Origin: Leptospira haakeii | GTDB lineage: Bacteria; Spirochaetota; Leptospiria; Leptospirales; Leptospiraceae | Direction: 5' to 3' | Length of the DNA: 64,000 bases | Assembly (NCBI RefSeq): GCF_002812045.1 | Contig: NZ_NPEG01000005.1 | Location: 169,891 to 233,890 of the forward strand | In this document: positions 1 to 9,402 of the stretch, piece by piece | Layout: the number at the start of each line of letters is the position of its first letter | Numbering within the stretch: position 1 is the first letter of the stretch | Translations under genes and position numbers: made by a program | The notes under the pieces: model-generated | Seen by the model: only the letters and a program-made list of their open reading frames with translations | Told to the model about the DNA's origin: nothing | Databases searched by the model: none

Positions 1-215
1 GCTAAATTACAGACATCGTTTGGCACATGGTATCGATCGGAGAATAAAACTCTATTCGAATATTTGGCTTTATCGGCCTTTTAGTGACATATAATCCAAT
101 TTTTGGCTTAGCACTTAAGTTACACTTCAATGGTTTTCCGCTTCGGATACTCACAGGGAGCGCAAGTGCACTTCTTTCAAAAGAGACGTATATGATCGAA
201 ACTTAATATTTTACC

Positions 216-896
216 TTAATCATCCACAAACAGTTCGTCGCAAAACGGGCTTTCTTTCGTGATCCTGCTCTCCAAAAGATTGAATGCAACTCTTCTAAAA
301 TAAGGGCGAATTAGTTTTTCATAATACTTTTTGGTTCTTTGATGGGCATAAGGATCCGTAAAGTAGATCTCTTTTTTCATTCTTGTGTAATCGTTTTTGG
401 TAGGAACCGTAAAATAGAGATAGTTTACGATCTTATGTAGTTTTTCAAAAACCTTAGGCAGATGTTTATCTTCTATATACTGAACCACTGAATTACAAAT
501 ACCAAGGGTAAATGGAGGGAGTTGGATATGTTTCAACTCCAGGTCCTGGATAGTAGAATGCAAAAAAGAAAGATTATAAGAACGGATCCATTTCTGTTTT
601 GCAATCGCATCTATCATTTCTTCGGAAGGATCTACAGCAAATACACGATTCGGTTGGAATATTTTTACGAATTCTTTTAGGAGAAGCGCCTTCCCAAAAC
701 CGAAGTCGGCGATACTTCTAGGATGGACCTGCATCAGATCAAAAACGGATTTTATGTATTTTGCATGTTCTTTCGCGTTGAAAGAAGCATCTACATCCTT
801 CCCGCTTCCATAAATCTCATCCCAGTAGGAAGTTTCGAATGGTAGACCGTTAGCTCCGTAAGCGATATAATCGGAGTCTTGCGGTTTTTTACTCAT
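216..896 (-). CDS. SAM-dependent methyltransferase, class I-like
   Basis: A 226-residue soluble protein. Residues about 60-90 carry the class I methyltransferase nucleotide-binding signature: a glycine-rich loop (ADFGFGKALLL) followed about 20 residues later by an acidic strand end (VFAVDPSEEM), which normally binds S-adenosylmethionine. The substrate cannot be told. The ATG at 894-896 overlaps the TGA of the upstream membrane-protein gene in an ATGA arrangement, so the two are almost certainly co-transcribed and the methyltransferase is the second gene. The glycine motif is DFGFG rather than the usual DxGxG, so substrate class and even activity are uncertain. The 215 bases downstream to the window edge hold no feature I recognise. 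Confidence 0.72.
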   Translation of the reverse strand: MSKKPQDSDYIAYGANGLPFETSYWDEIYGSGKDVDASFNAKEHAKYIKSVFDLMQVHPRSIADFGFGKALLLKEFVKIFQPNRVFAVDPSEEMIDAIAKQKWIRSYNLSFLHSTIQDLELKHIQLPPFTLGICNSVVQYIEDKHLPKVFEKLHKIVNYLYFTVPTKNDYTRMKKEIYFTDPYAHQRTKKYYEKLIRPYFRRVAFNLLESRITKESPFCDELFVDD

Positions 897-2224
897 ACAT
901 CAGGGGCCTTGGAGGAAGAAAGCCAAGATATGAAGAATGCTTTCAGGTCATCATAACCTTTTTGATCGGAAAGTTCCGATTTAGCTTCTATAGATCTGGC
1001 TTTTAAAGTTTTTAAACTAGGATCAGTCTGTATTCTTTTCCATAGGAATCCATTGATCAGTACTCTTTCTCCGGATAAAAATAGATAAGGAGTATTCTTC
1101 GCTTTTACTTCTCTTTGTAAAAGTTTCCTGTCAACTGCCCAAACTTCAGATAAAAGAATATAATCTTTTTCTCTTATTTCAGGATAAGAAGTGAAGTGAG
1201 TCTTTTGTTTAGAGATAAAATACAAATAAGCGGAAGTTTCAGGAGAAACATATATCCTTTCATCCTGATCTACGATCAATCTTCCTTTTAAAGATGTTAC
1301 GTCTTTAGCAAGAGAGTTTAACTTTATTTTATCCACTCCTAAAATAGGGCGAATCGTAAAATATCCGGAGATAGCGATCAAAGCAAATATTCCGATAGAA
1401 GCAGGAAGTGAATTTAATTCTTTTTCGGAACGAAGTAAAAAATTAGCTACAAACAGAATTAAAATGAAAGATCCAAAACCTAAAAGATATTTCCAAACCG
1501 CTTGGCCCATAAATCCAAAAGAATGAGCCCCGTAAAAATTAAGATTTCCTAATAGGATAATTCCGAGTACAAGAACGGAAAGATAGCCGAATAGAAAAAG
1601 TTTAGGTAGATTCCTTCTTTTGAAAAATACGGATTGTTGCTTCTTCTTCTCTCTAATACCTACAGTTCCTGCCTTGATCACGAAGATCGTAAATCCGATC
1701 AGGAAAAAAGTAAAATGAGAGAAAAACCCAAGCACTGTACAGGAAACTAAGATCAAAAGATCCACTACTGTTTCCATTCGGAAGGAAAGAAATAGAACTA
1801 ATAAAAACGAAAAGCTAACTAACTCTCCCAACATATTCAGAGGAACTAAATAAGAGAAAGGATTGATCGCAGCTAAATAACAGAACAGATAATGATTCAG
1901 TTTCCAAGTCTCTCTTTCCATTATGTAAGCGCAAAGATGGATCCCTAAACTCAGGAAAAATGCTCCGAAAGAGAGATAAGCAGGTATATAATTCAAACCG
2001 AAGATCGATTTCCAAAAGGATAAAAGCAAAAATGGAAAAGGTTCGCGAAAGGAGAAAAATTTTCCGTCTTCCGAAAGAGAGCGTAATTCTGCCAGTGTCC
2101 GGAAACTTTCTCCGTTGGACGGGTCACCATGCCAAGAATAGAGAAGGGTCAGTAGACCGGTGAGAAACAGAGTCGAGAGTGAAATGAGCGCGGGGTTTGC
2201 TTTTCTGTTTCTTTCCAAGTCCAT
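893..2224 (-). CDS. Multi-pass inner-membrane protein, function unknown
   Basis: A 443-residue protein with about eight to ten hydrophobic segments in residues 10-300, followed by a soluble C-terminal part of about 140 residues. The order (long hydrophobic block, then a short periplasmic-type tail) and the acidic/aromatic loop after the first segment resemble GT-C glycosyltransferases or O-antigen-type membrane enzymes, but no decisive motif is visible, so no function is assigned. It is the first gene of a two-gene unit with the downstream methyltransferase (4-base ATGA overlap). The region 2225-2332 separates it divergently from meaA and must hold both promoters. Confidence 0.6.
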   Translation of the reverse strand: MDLERNRKANPALISLSTLFLTGLLTLLYSWHGDPSNGESFRTLAELRSLSEDGKFFSFREPFPFLLLSFWKSIFGLNYIPAYLSFGAFFLSLGIHLCAYIMERETWKLNHYLFCYLAAINPFSYLVPLNMLGELVSFSFLLVLFLSFRMETVVDLLILVSCTVLGFFSHFTFFLIGFTIFVIKAGTVGIREKKKQQSVFFKRRNLPKLFLFGYLSVLVLGIILLGNLNFYGAHSFGFMGQAVWKYLLGFGSFILILFVANFLLRSEKELNSLPASIGIFALIAISGYFTIRPILGVDKIKLNSLAKDVTSLKGRLIVDQDERIYVSPETSAYLYFISKQKTHFTSYPEIREKDYILLSEVWAVDRKLLQREVKAKNTPYLFLSGERVLINGFLWKRIQTDPSLKTLKARSIEAKSELSDQKGYDDLKAFFISWLSSSKAPDV

Positions 2225-2332
2225 GCGGCGGAATTCTTCTCCTACGGATTTCGGAGCTACGTTAAAAATTTAGGTGAAATTATACCAACACATTTTGAAC
2301 TAAACTAAGAGGCATATTCCGAGGGCAAGAAG

Positions 2333-4348
2333 ATGGAAAAAAAAGACCATATCCTTTACGATAAGACCGGAAATCCTAGCAAAGAGCCGGCTTGGATTTT
2401 TAGAACTTACGCGGGTCATACAAACGCAAAGGAGTCCAACGAACTCTTTAGAAAAAACCTGGCAAAGGGTCAAACGGGCCTTTCCATCGCCTTTGATCTT
2501 CCCACACAATGCGGTTATAGCTCAGATCATGCTATTGCAAGGCCGGAAATCGGAAAAGTAGGAGTTCCAATCAACACTCTCGAGGACTTCCGGATCCTTT
2601 TCGATCAGATCCCAATCGAAGAAATGAACACTTCCATGACCATCAATGGTACTTCCATGTGGTTACTTTCGCTATACGTGGCTTTGGCGGAAGAAAGAGG
2701 AGAAGATGTTTCTAAACTCCAGGGAACCACTCAAAACGACATAATCAAAGAATACCTGGCTCGCGGGACTTATATTTTCCCACCTGAACATTCCATCAGA
2801 ATCATCGTGGATATGTATGAATATTGTTTGAAAAGAATTCCGAAATGGAACCCATCCAATATTTGTTCTTACCATTTGCAAGAAGCAGGAGCAACTCCTG
2901 TACAAGAGTTGGCGTTCGCACTCGCAACAGGAATGGCCATCTTAGATGCAGTGAAGGAAAGAAACTGTTTCACTCACGAAGAATTCGAACAATGCGTTGG
3001 TAGGATCTCCTTCTTTGTAAATGCAGGTATCAGATTCATCGAAGAAATGTGTAAGATGCGCGCCTTCTCCGATATGTGGGAAGAGATAACTGTAGGGATC
3101 TATCAAGTTAAAAACGAAAAATATCGTCGTTTCCGTTACGGAGTCCAAGTAAATTCCCTCGGACTAACGGAAGAGCAACCTGAAAACAACGCATGGAGAA
3201 TTTTGATCGAAGCTTTAGGAGTTACCTTAAGTAGAGATGCAAGATGTAGAGCTCTCCAACTTCCGGCTTGGAACGAAGCACTTTCACTTCCTCGCCCTTG
3301 GGACCAACAATGGTCACTTCGTTTACAACAAGTTCTCGCTTACGAAACGGATTTACTCGAATATCCGGACCTATTCGAAGGTTCCAGAGTTGTAGAAAGT
3401 AAAGTAAAAGATCTGATCGAAAACGCAAACAAAGAGATCCAAAAGATCAAAGAAATGGGTGGAGCTATTAAAGCGATCGAGAACGGTTATATGAAAGCCC
3501 AACTCGTAAAATCCCAAGCAGAAAGACTCGCTAAGATCAATAACGACGAACTAATCATCGTAGGAAAAAATAAATGGAAAGATGGGATCCCCTCCCCTCT
3601 TACCAACGATCCTGACGGAGGGATTTTCAAAGTAGATCCCAAATCTGCAGAGCAAACTCTTAAAGTACTCTCTGATGTAAAATCAAGAAGAGATGCGAAG
3701 AAGGTAGCAGAAACTTTAGCAAGACTAGAAGACGACGCTAAAAACGGAAAAAACCTGATGTTCGCTTCCGTAGAATGTGCTAAGGCTCTTGTGACTACAG
3801 GAGAATGGGCAGATACACTCAGAAAAATATTCGGAGAATATCGTCCATCCACCGGAGTAGAAGGACAAAAACTCAATTTGGAATCTGACAAAGTAGCTAA
3901 TGTCAGAAACAAAGTAGAGAAATTCCAAAAAGCAACTGGTGCGAGACCTAAGATAGTAGTCGGTAAACCTGGGTTAGACGGTCATTCAAACGGCGCGGAG
4001 ATGATCGCAGTTTCCGCAAAACACGCCGGATTCGATGTGATCTATTCTGGGATCAGACTTACTCCGGAAGAAATCGTACAATCTGCCGTAGAAGAAAACG
4101 CAAATGTGATCGGAGTATCCATACTTTCCGGATCCCATGTGGAACTTGCAGAGCAAATATTCGCGGAATTAAAACATTATAAAGCGGATATACCTGTGGT
4201 CTTTGGAGGAATTATCCCTCAACCGGATTTCGAAAAACTACATTCTATCGGAGTGAAAGCTATCTTCACACCTAAAGATTATGATCTAATGGATGTAATG
4301 GACCGAATCATAGACATCGTATCCGCAAAGATCCCAGCTTCCGTTTAA
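2333..4348 (+). CDS. meaA: MeaA-type B12-dependent acyl-CoA mutase (ethylmalonyl-CoA mutase-like)
   Basis: The 671-residue protein has the single-chain architecture of MeaA/Ecm: a TIM-barrel mutase domain (about 1-400, with RTYAGH, AFDLPTQCGY, GTTQNDI and NICSYHLQEAGATPVQE) and a C-terminal cobalamin-binding domain (about 538-671). The B12 domain shows the base-off signature DGHSNG (DxHxxG), then SILSGSH and VVFGG. The family rearranges the carbon skeleton of ethylmalonyl-CoA or methylmalonyl-CoA-type substrates with adenosylcobalamin. Sequence style is closer to MeaA/ethylmalonyl-CoA mutase than to MutB, but substrate choice needs an alignment. A GAGGG Shine-Dalgarno lies about 8 bases before the ATG. 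meaB follows after 3 bases, so the two form an operon. No cobalamin riboswitch is evident in the 108-base upstream gap. Confidence 0.86.
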   Translation: MEKKDHILYDKTGNPSKEPAWIFRTYAGHTNAKESNELFRKNLAKGQTGLSIAFDLPTQCGYSSDHAIARPEIGKVGVPINTLEDFRILFDQIPIEEMNTSMTINGTSMWLLSLYVALAEERGEDVSKLQGTTQNDIIKEYLARGTYIFPPEHSIRIIVDMYEYCLKRIPKWNPSNICSYHLQEAGATPVQELAFALATGMAILDAVKERNCFTHEEFEQCVGRISFFVNAGIRFIEEMCKMRAFSDMWEEITVGIYQVKNEKYRRFRYGVQVNSLGLTEEQPENNAWRILIEALGVTLSRDARCRALQLPAWNEALSLPRPWDQQWSLRLQQVLAYETDLLEYPDLFEGSRVVESKVKDLIENANKEIQKIKEMGGAIKAIENGYMKAQLVKSQAERLAKINNDELIIVGKNKWKDGIPSPLTNDPDGGIFKVDPKSAEQTLKVLSDVKSRRDAKKVAETLARLEDDAKNGKNLMFASVECAKALVTTGEWADTLRKIFGEYRPSTGVEGQKLNLESDKVANVRNKVEKFQKATGARPKIVVGKPGLDGHSNGAEMIAVSAKHAGFDVIYSGIRLTPEEIVQSAVEENANVIGVSILSGSHVELAEQIFAELKHYKADIPVVFGGIIPQPDFEKLHSIGVKAIFTPKDYDLMDVMDRIIDIVSAKIPASV

Positions 4349-4351
4349 GGC

Positions 4352-5305
4352 ATGACCGTACGGTTTGCAGAAAAGGAACTCAAAGAACTGATCCAAGAAG
4401 CTTCCCAAGGGGAAAAATATCCTCTTGCGAAGCTGATCAGCGAATTGGAAAGACCGGATTCATTCGAATTTCGTAAAGTTCTATTCAAAGAATTAGAAAA
4501 CGCCGGCTTTAATGGAGACAAATCAGTCACCATCGGATTTACTGGAACTCCTGGAGCAGGAAAATCCTCTCTCTTAGGAGAGATCTCCACAAACTTCTTA
4601 CAAACAGTCCCAGACAAAAAAATGGCAGTAGTTGCCATAGATCCTTCCAGTCATATCAGCGGAGGATCTTTACTTGGAGATAGGACCAGACTTTCTCTAC
4701 CGGTAAGAGAGAAGAGGATTTTTTTCAGATCCCAGCCTAGCCAATTAGAATTGGGAGGGTTGAATCCTTACACTTATCACGTAATCCGACTACTACGCTG
4801 CTTTTTCGATCTTATATTTGTGGAAACAGTCGGGATCGGCCAAAACGAGATAGAAGTTTCTAAACTGGCGGATCTTTCCTTTCTAGTCATGGTTCCTTTA
4901 GGCGGAGACCAGATCCAATTTATGAAAAGTGGGATCATGGAAGTCCCTGACGCATTCATATTAAACAAATGTGATGAAGAAAATCTTGCCAGGGCAAGTT
5001 ATCATACTCTTTCCACTACTCTCGAGTTTTTGAGAGACATTGTCCCTGGAGGAAGTATCCCCCCCATTTTCCTAACCAGTGTAAAAACTAAAAAAGGGAT
5101 CCAAGAACTATTAGATTTTGTTTTGAAAAGTAAACCTAATACGAAAAGATCTGTGGAAACCAAGATCCAGATCGAGAAATGGATCAAAACTGAGTATGGG
5201 AATTTCGGACTGAATATCCTAGCCCAAACTCATTTTAATCCAAAAGGATCTTTCGAAGAAGTTGAAACATACGCGAAAACTGAAATCGAAAAAAAATATA
5301 AATAA
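4352..5305 (+). CDS. meaB: MeaB-family GTPase chaperone of the B12 mutase
   Basis: 317 residues, typical for MeaB/ArgK G3E-type P-loop GTPases. The Walker A motif GTPGAGKS is at residues 65-72, a switch/Walker B region reads FVETVGIGQNE, and the NKCD box gives guanine specificity. In the family, MeaB gates delivery of adenosylcobalamin to, and protects, its partner mutase. Its start codon is 3 bases after the meaA stop, so it is translated from the same mRNA. Older annotations call this family LAO/AO transport ATPase; the context makes the mutase chaperone role much more likely. Confidence 0.9.
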   Translation: MTVRFAEKELKELIQEASQGEKYPLAKLISELERPDSFEFRKVLFKELENAGFNGDKSVTIGFTGTPGAGKSSLLGEISTNFLQTVPDKKMAVVAIDPSSHISGGSLLGDRTRLSLPVREKRIFFRSQPSQLELGGLNPYTYHVIRLLRCFFDLIFVETVGIGQNEIEVSKLADLSFLVMVPLGGDQIQFMKSGIMEVPDAFILNKCDEENLARASYHTLSTTLEFLRDIVPGGSIPPIFLTSVKTKKGIQELLDFVLKSKPNTKRSVETKIQIEKWIKTEYGNFGLNILAQTHFNPKGSFEEVETYAKTEIEKKYK

Positions 5306-5353
5306 TTCTCTCAATCCTCCGGATAATACGATTATTTCAAAGGAAAAGTGTAA

Positions 5354-7063
5354 ATGACAAGTTCTTGGGCACAAAGCCGAATCGATTTTCTAAAAGAGAA
5401 ATTGATTCGAACAAATACAACTATCGAATCCTGGAACCCTTCCTTTTCAAATATACTTATTCCATCTTCTATTCTTATATTTGGTTTTTTTTATAATTTA
5501 TATTTTGCTTTGATCGGATTTCAACCTTTAGACGGTTCCATCGTATTCGATGGCGGGTGGAGAATATTGAACGGGCAAATACCCTTCAAAGACTTTTCCG
5601 CTCCTGCCGGAACAACACCTTCGTTAATCCAAGCTTTCCTTTTCTCGATTTTCGGAGTGAATTGGATTTCTTATTTAATTCACTCTTCGTTATTTAACGG
5701 ATTATTAGGAGCGATTTCTTATATCTGGTTCCGGAAAGAAGGAGGTAATGTATTATTATCAACTCTACTTGCTTTTTTATCCGTTATTCTATTTTACCCA
5801 CCTGTCGGTTTTCCGTTTATTGAAACGCATTCTTTTTTCTTTTCAGTATTAGCATTATTTCTAACAAGTTTAGCTGTACAAAACGTTAGATTGATCTACA
5901 TCGTAGCGATTTTTGTTTCATTCTTTTTAGGGTTTTTAAGCAAACAAATACCCGCCGCATTGCTTATATTCGGCATCCCCGTATTAATGATCCGCTTACA
6001 AAGGAAGGATATTAAAAAATTCTTACTTTATAGCATAGTGACAATCATTGGTATTTCTTTATTTGTTCTTCTAATAAACTTAATTTTTGGAATAGATTGG
6101 AGAGAAGAGTTCTTCTATTTATTCCAAATCACTTTAGGTACAGGCCAAGATAGATTTTCGGGGATACAGGCGCTTTCTCAACCAAATGGAAGCGCGAGTA
6201 TAGGTTCTTTACTTTTTATATTAAAGTTTCTGTTCGATTATATTTTAATCTTCGATCCTTCTAAATATTCAGTAAAATTGTTTTACCTTCTAATAATTTC
6301 CTTATGTGTAATTCTTTATACGACTTGGAAGGTAAGAAACGAACAAAATGAGCAAATAAATAGGAAAAAATATTTATCCCAAATCCTTTTAGGAGGTTTG
6401 TTCTTTTTTTCTGCAGTTTTCTATTCGACGGTCAGTAAAAACCAGCCACAAATCGGATTTATCCAATTTTTCTTTTTCTTTGCATTCATTTGTTTGGCGA
6501 ATACAAATACTACAAAGTATCCGTTCTATTTTATATTCCTGATTTTAGCCTTTTTAATAGCTCGTGAATTCCATACCAATGTGAATCGTACTCGTATGGC
6601 AAATGATATGATGTACGAGCATTCGGAGACAAAGATCTCGCTGGGATATTTCGATCTTAAATGGAAATTGCCGGCCATCTATGAGAAAAAAATCTCGTAC
6701 TCCGACTATAATTCTTTTTTAAATTTTTCCCAAAAAAATCCGGACAATATTTTATATCTGGGTGATATGACTATCCTCTTAGGTTTATCAGGAAAACAAT
6801 CCTTCTTTCCCGCTCTTTGGTTTCACACCGACCTCACGATCCCTTCTGATAAATTTAAAGAACATCATGAAATATTTCAATCCAGGATCATTGAAAACAT
6901 CTTAAAACATAAGATCAAATATATAGTTTTCGAAGGTGAAATGGAGAATTTTTCGGAAATGTGTAACTTGAAAGTTTTAGATCGTTTAGAAACATTCATT
7001 TCCAAAAATGAAAAAGAAAGATTTAAAATTGGTAATTTGCCCGCAATCCGTATTTTAGATTAA
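5354..7063 (+). CDS. Polytopic membrane protein, GT-C glycosyltransferase-like
   Basis: 569 residues with roughly ten hydrophobic segments between residues 35 and 390 and a soluble tail of about 170 residues. After the first segment the loop reads FDGGWRILNGQIPFKDF, which resembles the acidic first extracytoplasmic loop of GT-C enzymes (ArnT/PMT-like), in which an acidic residue near an aromatic 'Y/F-x-D' is catalytic. The donor would be a polyprenyl-linked sugar and the acceptor is unknown. The gene is richer in A+T than its neighbours (many tta, ttt and att codons), so it may have been acquired separately. It starts 48 bases after meaB and could be on the same transcript, but is not obviously functionally linked. 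Confidence 0.6.
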   Translation: MTSSWAQSRIDFLKEKLIRTNTTIESWNPSFSNILIPSSILIFGFFYNLYFALIGFQPLDGSIVFDGGWRILNGQIPFKDFSAPAGTTPSLIQAFLFSIFGVNWISYLIHSSLFNGLLGAISYIWFRKEGGNVLLSTLLAFLSVILFYPPVGFPFIETHSFFFSVLALFLTSLAVQNVRLIYIVAIFVSFFLGFLSKQIPAALLIFGIPVLMIRLQRKDIKKFLLYSIVTIIGISLFVLLINLIFGIDWREEFFYLFQITLGTGQDRFSGIQALSQPNGSASIGSLLFILKFLFDYILIFDPSKYSVKLFYLLIISLCVILYTTWKVRNEQNEQINRKKYLSQILLGGLFFFSAVFYSTVSKNQPQIGFIQFFFFFAFICLANTNTTKYPFYFIFLILAFLIAREFHTNVNRTRMANDMMYEHSETKISLGYFDLKWKLPAIYEKKISYSDYNSFLNFSQKNPDNILYLGDMTILLGLSGKQSFFPALWFHTDLTIPSDKFKEHHEIFQSRIIENILKHKIKYIVFEGEMENFSEMCNLKVLDRLETFISKNEKERFKIGNLPAIRILD

Positions 7064-7140
7064 ATTCATTCTATAATTTTCATTCTAATATTTACTACTT
7101 CTGTCTTGACATCCGCTAAAATCCATATAGGGTTTTGCGG

Positions 7141-8373
7141 ATGAAATTTATTGATAAATCCTATCTGCTAAGATGTTCAGTCCTTTTACTATTTTCTTTC
7201 AATCTACAACCTCTTGCAGCACAACAGGCCCATCCAAAAACAGCAATCGGTGAAAATTTTTCCGGGATCAAAAAAAGAGCGGAACTCCCCTCCCCTACTA
7301 TTTCGGGTTCAGGTTTAAAAGCTGTAGCCATAGTCGGAGAAGTGGATGGGAATGAAGGCCCAAAAACCAGAGAATACGTAAATAATATCAAAGGACTTGT
7401 AAAAGTTTTAAAAGATAGAGGTGTTTCCGTAAGCGAGTTCTATCCGCCTAATAATCCTTGGTCCGGAATTAAAGAAGCATCACAAAATGCGAATATAGTT
7501 TTATACGCCGGGCATGGTGTCGGAACCAATTTGGACCAACCTCCTTATGACCAAAGATCAGTGGGTGGATTTTATTTAGGAAAAGAATTCGTTTCCAACG
7601 AACAAATTTCTTCGGAACTTAAACCTGCACCAGGCGCAATCGTCCTATTTTTAGGAGCTTGTTTTACTGCCGGAAATATGGCCTACGATATGGGCGTGAT
7701 CCGGGACGAAGAAACTAAAAAAAGGATCTCCATGTATTCTTCTCCTTTTTTAGAAACAGGATTCAAAGGATATTACGCTACCTGGGCTCCTTGGACGGCT
7801 CAGACAATTTTAGCATTATTATTTACGAATAAAAACTATGGGGATGTTTATTTCAGCCAAACAAATCCTCAAGAAGTAACTAAAATTTCTCATCCTCGTT
7901 CTTCCGGAGCTTCTTTATATTATCATACTAAACCTCCTAGTTCTAAACCTGTTTATGATTACGCATTTGCAGGAGATCCTTCCAATGTTTTAAGATCCGA
8001 AAATTCAAACACTGATACCGAAACTAAAATTACGGAAGAAGAGAGACTAAAACAAAATCGTATTTTGATCTCAAGCCTGTATGATAAGAATGAGAATAAA
8101 TCCTTGGAGTCTCTCGAAAAAGGTGCGGATCCAAATGCGGATTATTTAGGCTGGAAACCTATCCATCTTGCTATCGTATTCGATCTTCCGAATGTAGTGA
8201 AGGAACTCGTTCGTAAAAAAGCATCCATCAATGCTCAGGCAGAAGGTTATACTCCTCTATCCATGGCTCTTGCTTATGAGCGTAAAGAGATTGCGGAGTT
8301 TTTAGAAAAAGAAGGCGGAACCAGAAGTAGAGCCGCATTTAAGAAACCGAATATTCCGAATTTGAAAAAGTAG
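7141..8373 (+). CDS. Secreted caspase-fold (clan CD) protein with ankyrin repeats
   Basis: 410 residues from the ATG at 7141; a TTG six bases upstream is in frame, but the ATG is preceded by an AGGG at suitable distance and begins a normal signal peptide (KSYLLR then LLLFSF, cleavage near LAAQQA). The middle of the protein has the His-Cys layout of clan CD peptidases: YAGHG (His125) and, after a hydrophobic strand, FLGACFTAG (Cys174), as in caspases, gingipains and CHAT proteins. Residues about 322-393 form two to three ankyrin repeats (WKPIHLAIVFDLPNVVKELV, then YTPLSMALAYERKEIAEFLE). The role is unknown: periplasmic or secreted protease, or a non-catalytic binding protein. Its neighbours give no clear functional link. 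Confidence 0.68.
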   Translation: MKFIDKSYLLRCSVLLLFSFNLQPLAAQQAHPKTAIGENFSGIKKRAELPSPTISGSGLKAVAIVGEVDGNEGPKTREYVNNIKGLVKVLKDRGVSVSEFYPPNNPWSGIKEASQNANIVLYAGHGVGTNLDQPPYDQRSVGGFYLGKEFVSNEQISSELKPAPGAIVLFLGACFTAGNMAYDMGVIRDEETKKRISMYSSPFLETGFKGYYATWAPWTAQTILALLFTNKNYGDVYFSQTNPQEVTKISHPRSSGASLYYHTKPPSSKPVYDYAFAGDPSNVLRSENSNTDTETKITEEERLKQNRILISSLYDKNENKSLESLEKGADPNADYLGWKPIHLAIVFDLPNVVKELVRKKASINAQAEGYTPLSMALAYERKEIAEFLEKEGGTRSRAAFKKPNIPNLKK

Positions 8374-8391
8374 ATCTGCCTACATTATAAT
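8362..8391 (+). promoter_or_regulatory. Candidate sigma-70 promoter for the desaturase gene
   Basis: TTGAAA at 8362-8367 and a perfect TATAAT at 8386-8391 with an 18-base spacer. It overlaps the last codons of the upstream gene. A start near 8398 would give a leader of about 145 nt before the desaturase ATG at 8543. Match quality is good, but no activity is shown by sequence alone. Confidence 0.5.
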
Positions 8392-8399
8392 AGCCGGGT

Positions 8400-8428
8400 C
8401 CCTGCAAAAATCTGCCATTTTTGCGGGG
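8400..8428 (+). other. Strong RNA hairpin in the desaturase leader
   Basis: CCCTGCAAAAAT pairs with ATTTTTGCGGGG over 12 base pairs (one G-U) around the 5-base loop CTGCC. No T-run follows, so it is not a standard intrinsic terminator for the upstream gene. If the promoter at 8362-8391 is used, the hairpin sits at the very 5' end of the desaturase mRNA. Confidence 0.5.
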
Positions 8429-8542
8429 GAGTCCCTTCTAATGTGACCATAATAGCCACCAAATCTCAAATCCCCCCTCACATTTTTTGCAACCTACCCT
8501 CCCAAATTGACTCGTATCATTTAGAAAAAAAGGGAGCCCTCC

Positions 8543-9349
8543 ATGGCAATCATTCTAAGTTTTTTTGCGGCACACTGGATTTTAGCCGCTTTCGTTCAAT
8601 CGTTCTACTTACATCGTTATTCTGCTCACCAGATGTTCAAACTGAATCGTTTCTGGGAAAAGTTCTTCTATTTCTTTACTTTTGTTGTGCAAGGTTCTTC
8701 TTTCCTTAATCCGAGAGCTTATGCAATCCTTCACAGAAGACACCATGCATACAGCGACACCGAAAAAGATCCTCATTCTCCTGTAGCTTCTAAAGGATTT
8801 TTGGATATGATGTGGACCACCGCAGTCGTTTACGAAAATATTTTAGATCGTAAAGAAGAAGTGGAGAAGGATTTCAGAGGAAATTATCCGGAAATCCCTT
8901 GGTTCGATCGTTTTGCAGACTCTTGGTATATTCGTTTATTCTTCGGAACCGGCTATACTCTCTTCTATATGGCTTTCGTTCCTGCAGATGCAGTTTGGTT
9001 ATATGCTTTATTACCGATCCATTATCTAATGGGACCAACTCATGGCGCAGTTGTAAACTGGTGTGGACATATGTATGGTTACCGCAACCACGCAAAAAAT
9101 CCGGACAATTCCAAAAACACCCTTCCCGTGGACTTCTTGATCATGGGAGAATTGTATCAAAACAATCACCATGCTCACCCGAACTCTCCAAACTTCGCGT
9201 TCCGTTGGTTCGAGTTGGACCTTACTTACCAAATGATGAAGGTACTACATTTTATGGGAATCATCACCATCCAGAGAGCTGTGTGGACCGAGAAAGGAAG
9301 AAAAGAACTTTCTGGTACGGCACCTTCTCCTTTGGCTGATGTAGCTTAA
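8543..9349 (+). CDS. Acyl-CoA/fatty-acid desaturase (delta-9 type, membrane di-iron)
   Basis: 268 residues, several hydrophobic stretches. The histidine boxes of the membrane desaturases are all present: HRYSAH (24-29), HRRHH (64-68), NWCGH (about 172-176) and NNHHAH (207-212). These bind two iron atoms that, with O2 and an electron donor, introduce a cis double bond in the acyl chain, adjusting membrane fluidity. An AAAAAGGGAG Shine-Dalgarno precedes the ATG. The gene appears monocistronic, with its own candidate promoter upstream and an intrinsic terminator right after the stop. The length is shorter than eukaryotic stearoyl-CoA desaturases and typical for bacterial ones; no fused cytochrome b5 domain is present. 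Confidence 0.88.
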   Translation: MAIILSFFAAHWILAAFVQSFYLHRYSAHQMFKLNRFWEKFFYFFTFVVQGSSFLNPRAYAILHRRHHAYSDTEKDPHSPVASKGFLDMMWTTAVVYENILDRKEEVEKDFRGNYPEIPWFDRFADSWYIRLFFGTGYTLFYMAFVPADAVWLYALLPIHYLMGPTHGAVVNWCGHMYGYRNHAKNPDNSKNTLPVDFLIMGELYQNNHHAHPNSPNFAFRWFELDLTYQMMKVLHFMGIITIQRAVWTEKGRKELSGTAPSPLADVA

Positions 9350-9374
9350 GATTTTTTAACTTAGTGAGTTTTGT

Positions 9375-9402
9375 AAGCCGCTTGGAAACAGGCGGCTTTT
9401 TT
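9375..9402 (+). terminator. Intrinsic terminator after the desaturase gene
   Basis: AAGCCGC (9375-9381) pairs with GCGGCTT (9392-9398), loop of 10 bases, followed directly by a T-run. It begins about 25 bases after the desaturase stop codon and also abuts the end of the convergent minus-strand gene, whose stop is at 9401. Confidence 0.8.

Noticed and set aside
3487..3912. 141-codon minus-strand frame inside meaA
   Set aside because: It is a shadow in the antisense frame of a well-conserved enzyme gene; no motif or ribosome-binding site.
7106..7111. TTGACA as a promoter for the caspase-ankyrin gene
   Set aside because: No -10 element at suitable distance was found before the start codon at 7141.
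8899..9339. 146-codon plus-strand frame inside the desaturase gene
   Set aside because: The overlapping desaturase frame has all histidine boxes; the other frame has no recognisable feature.
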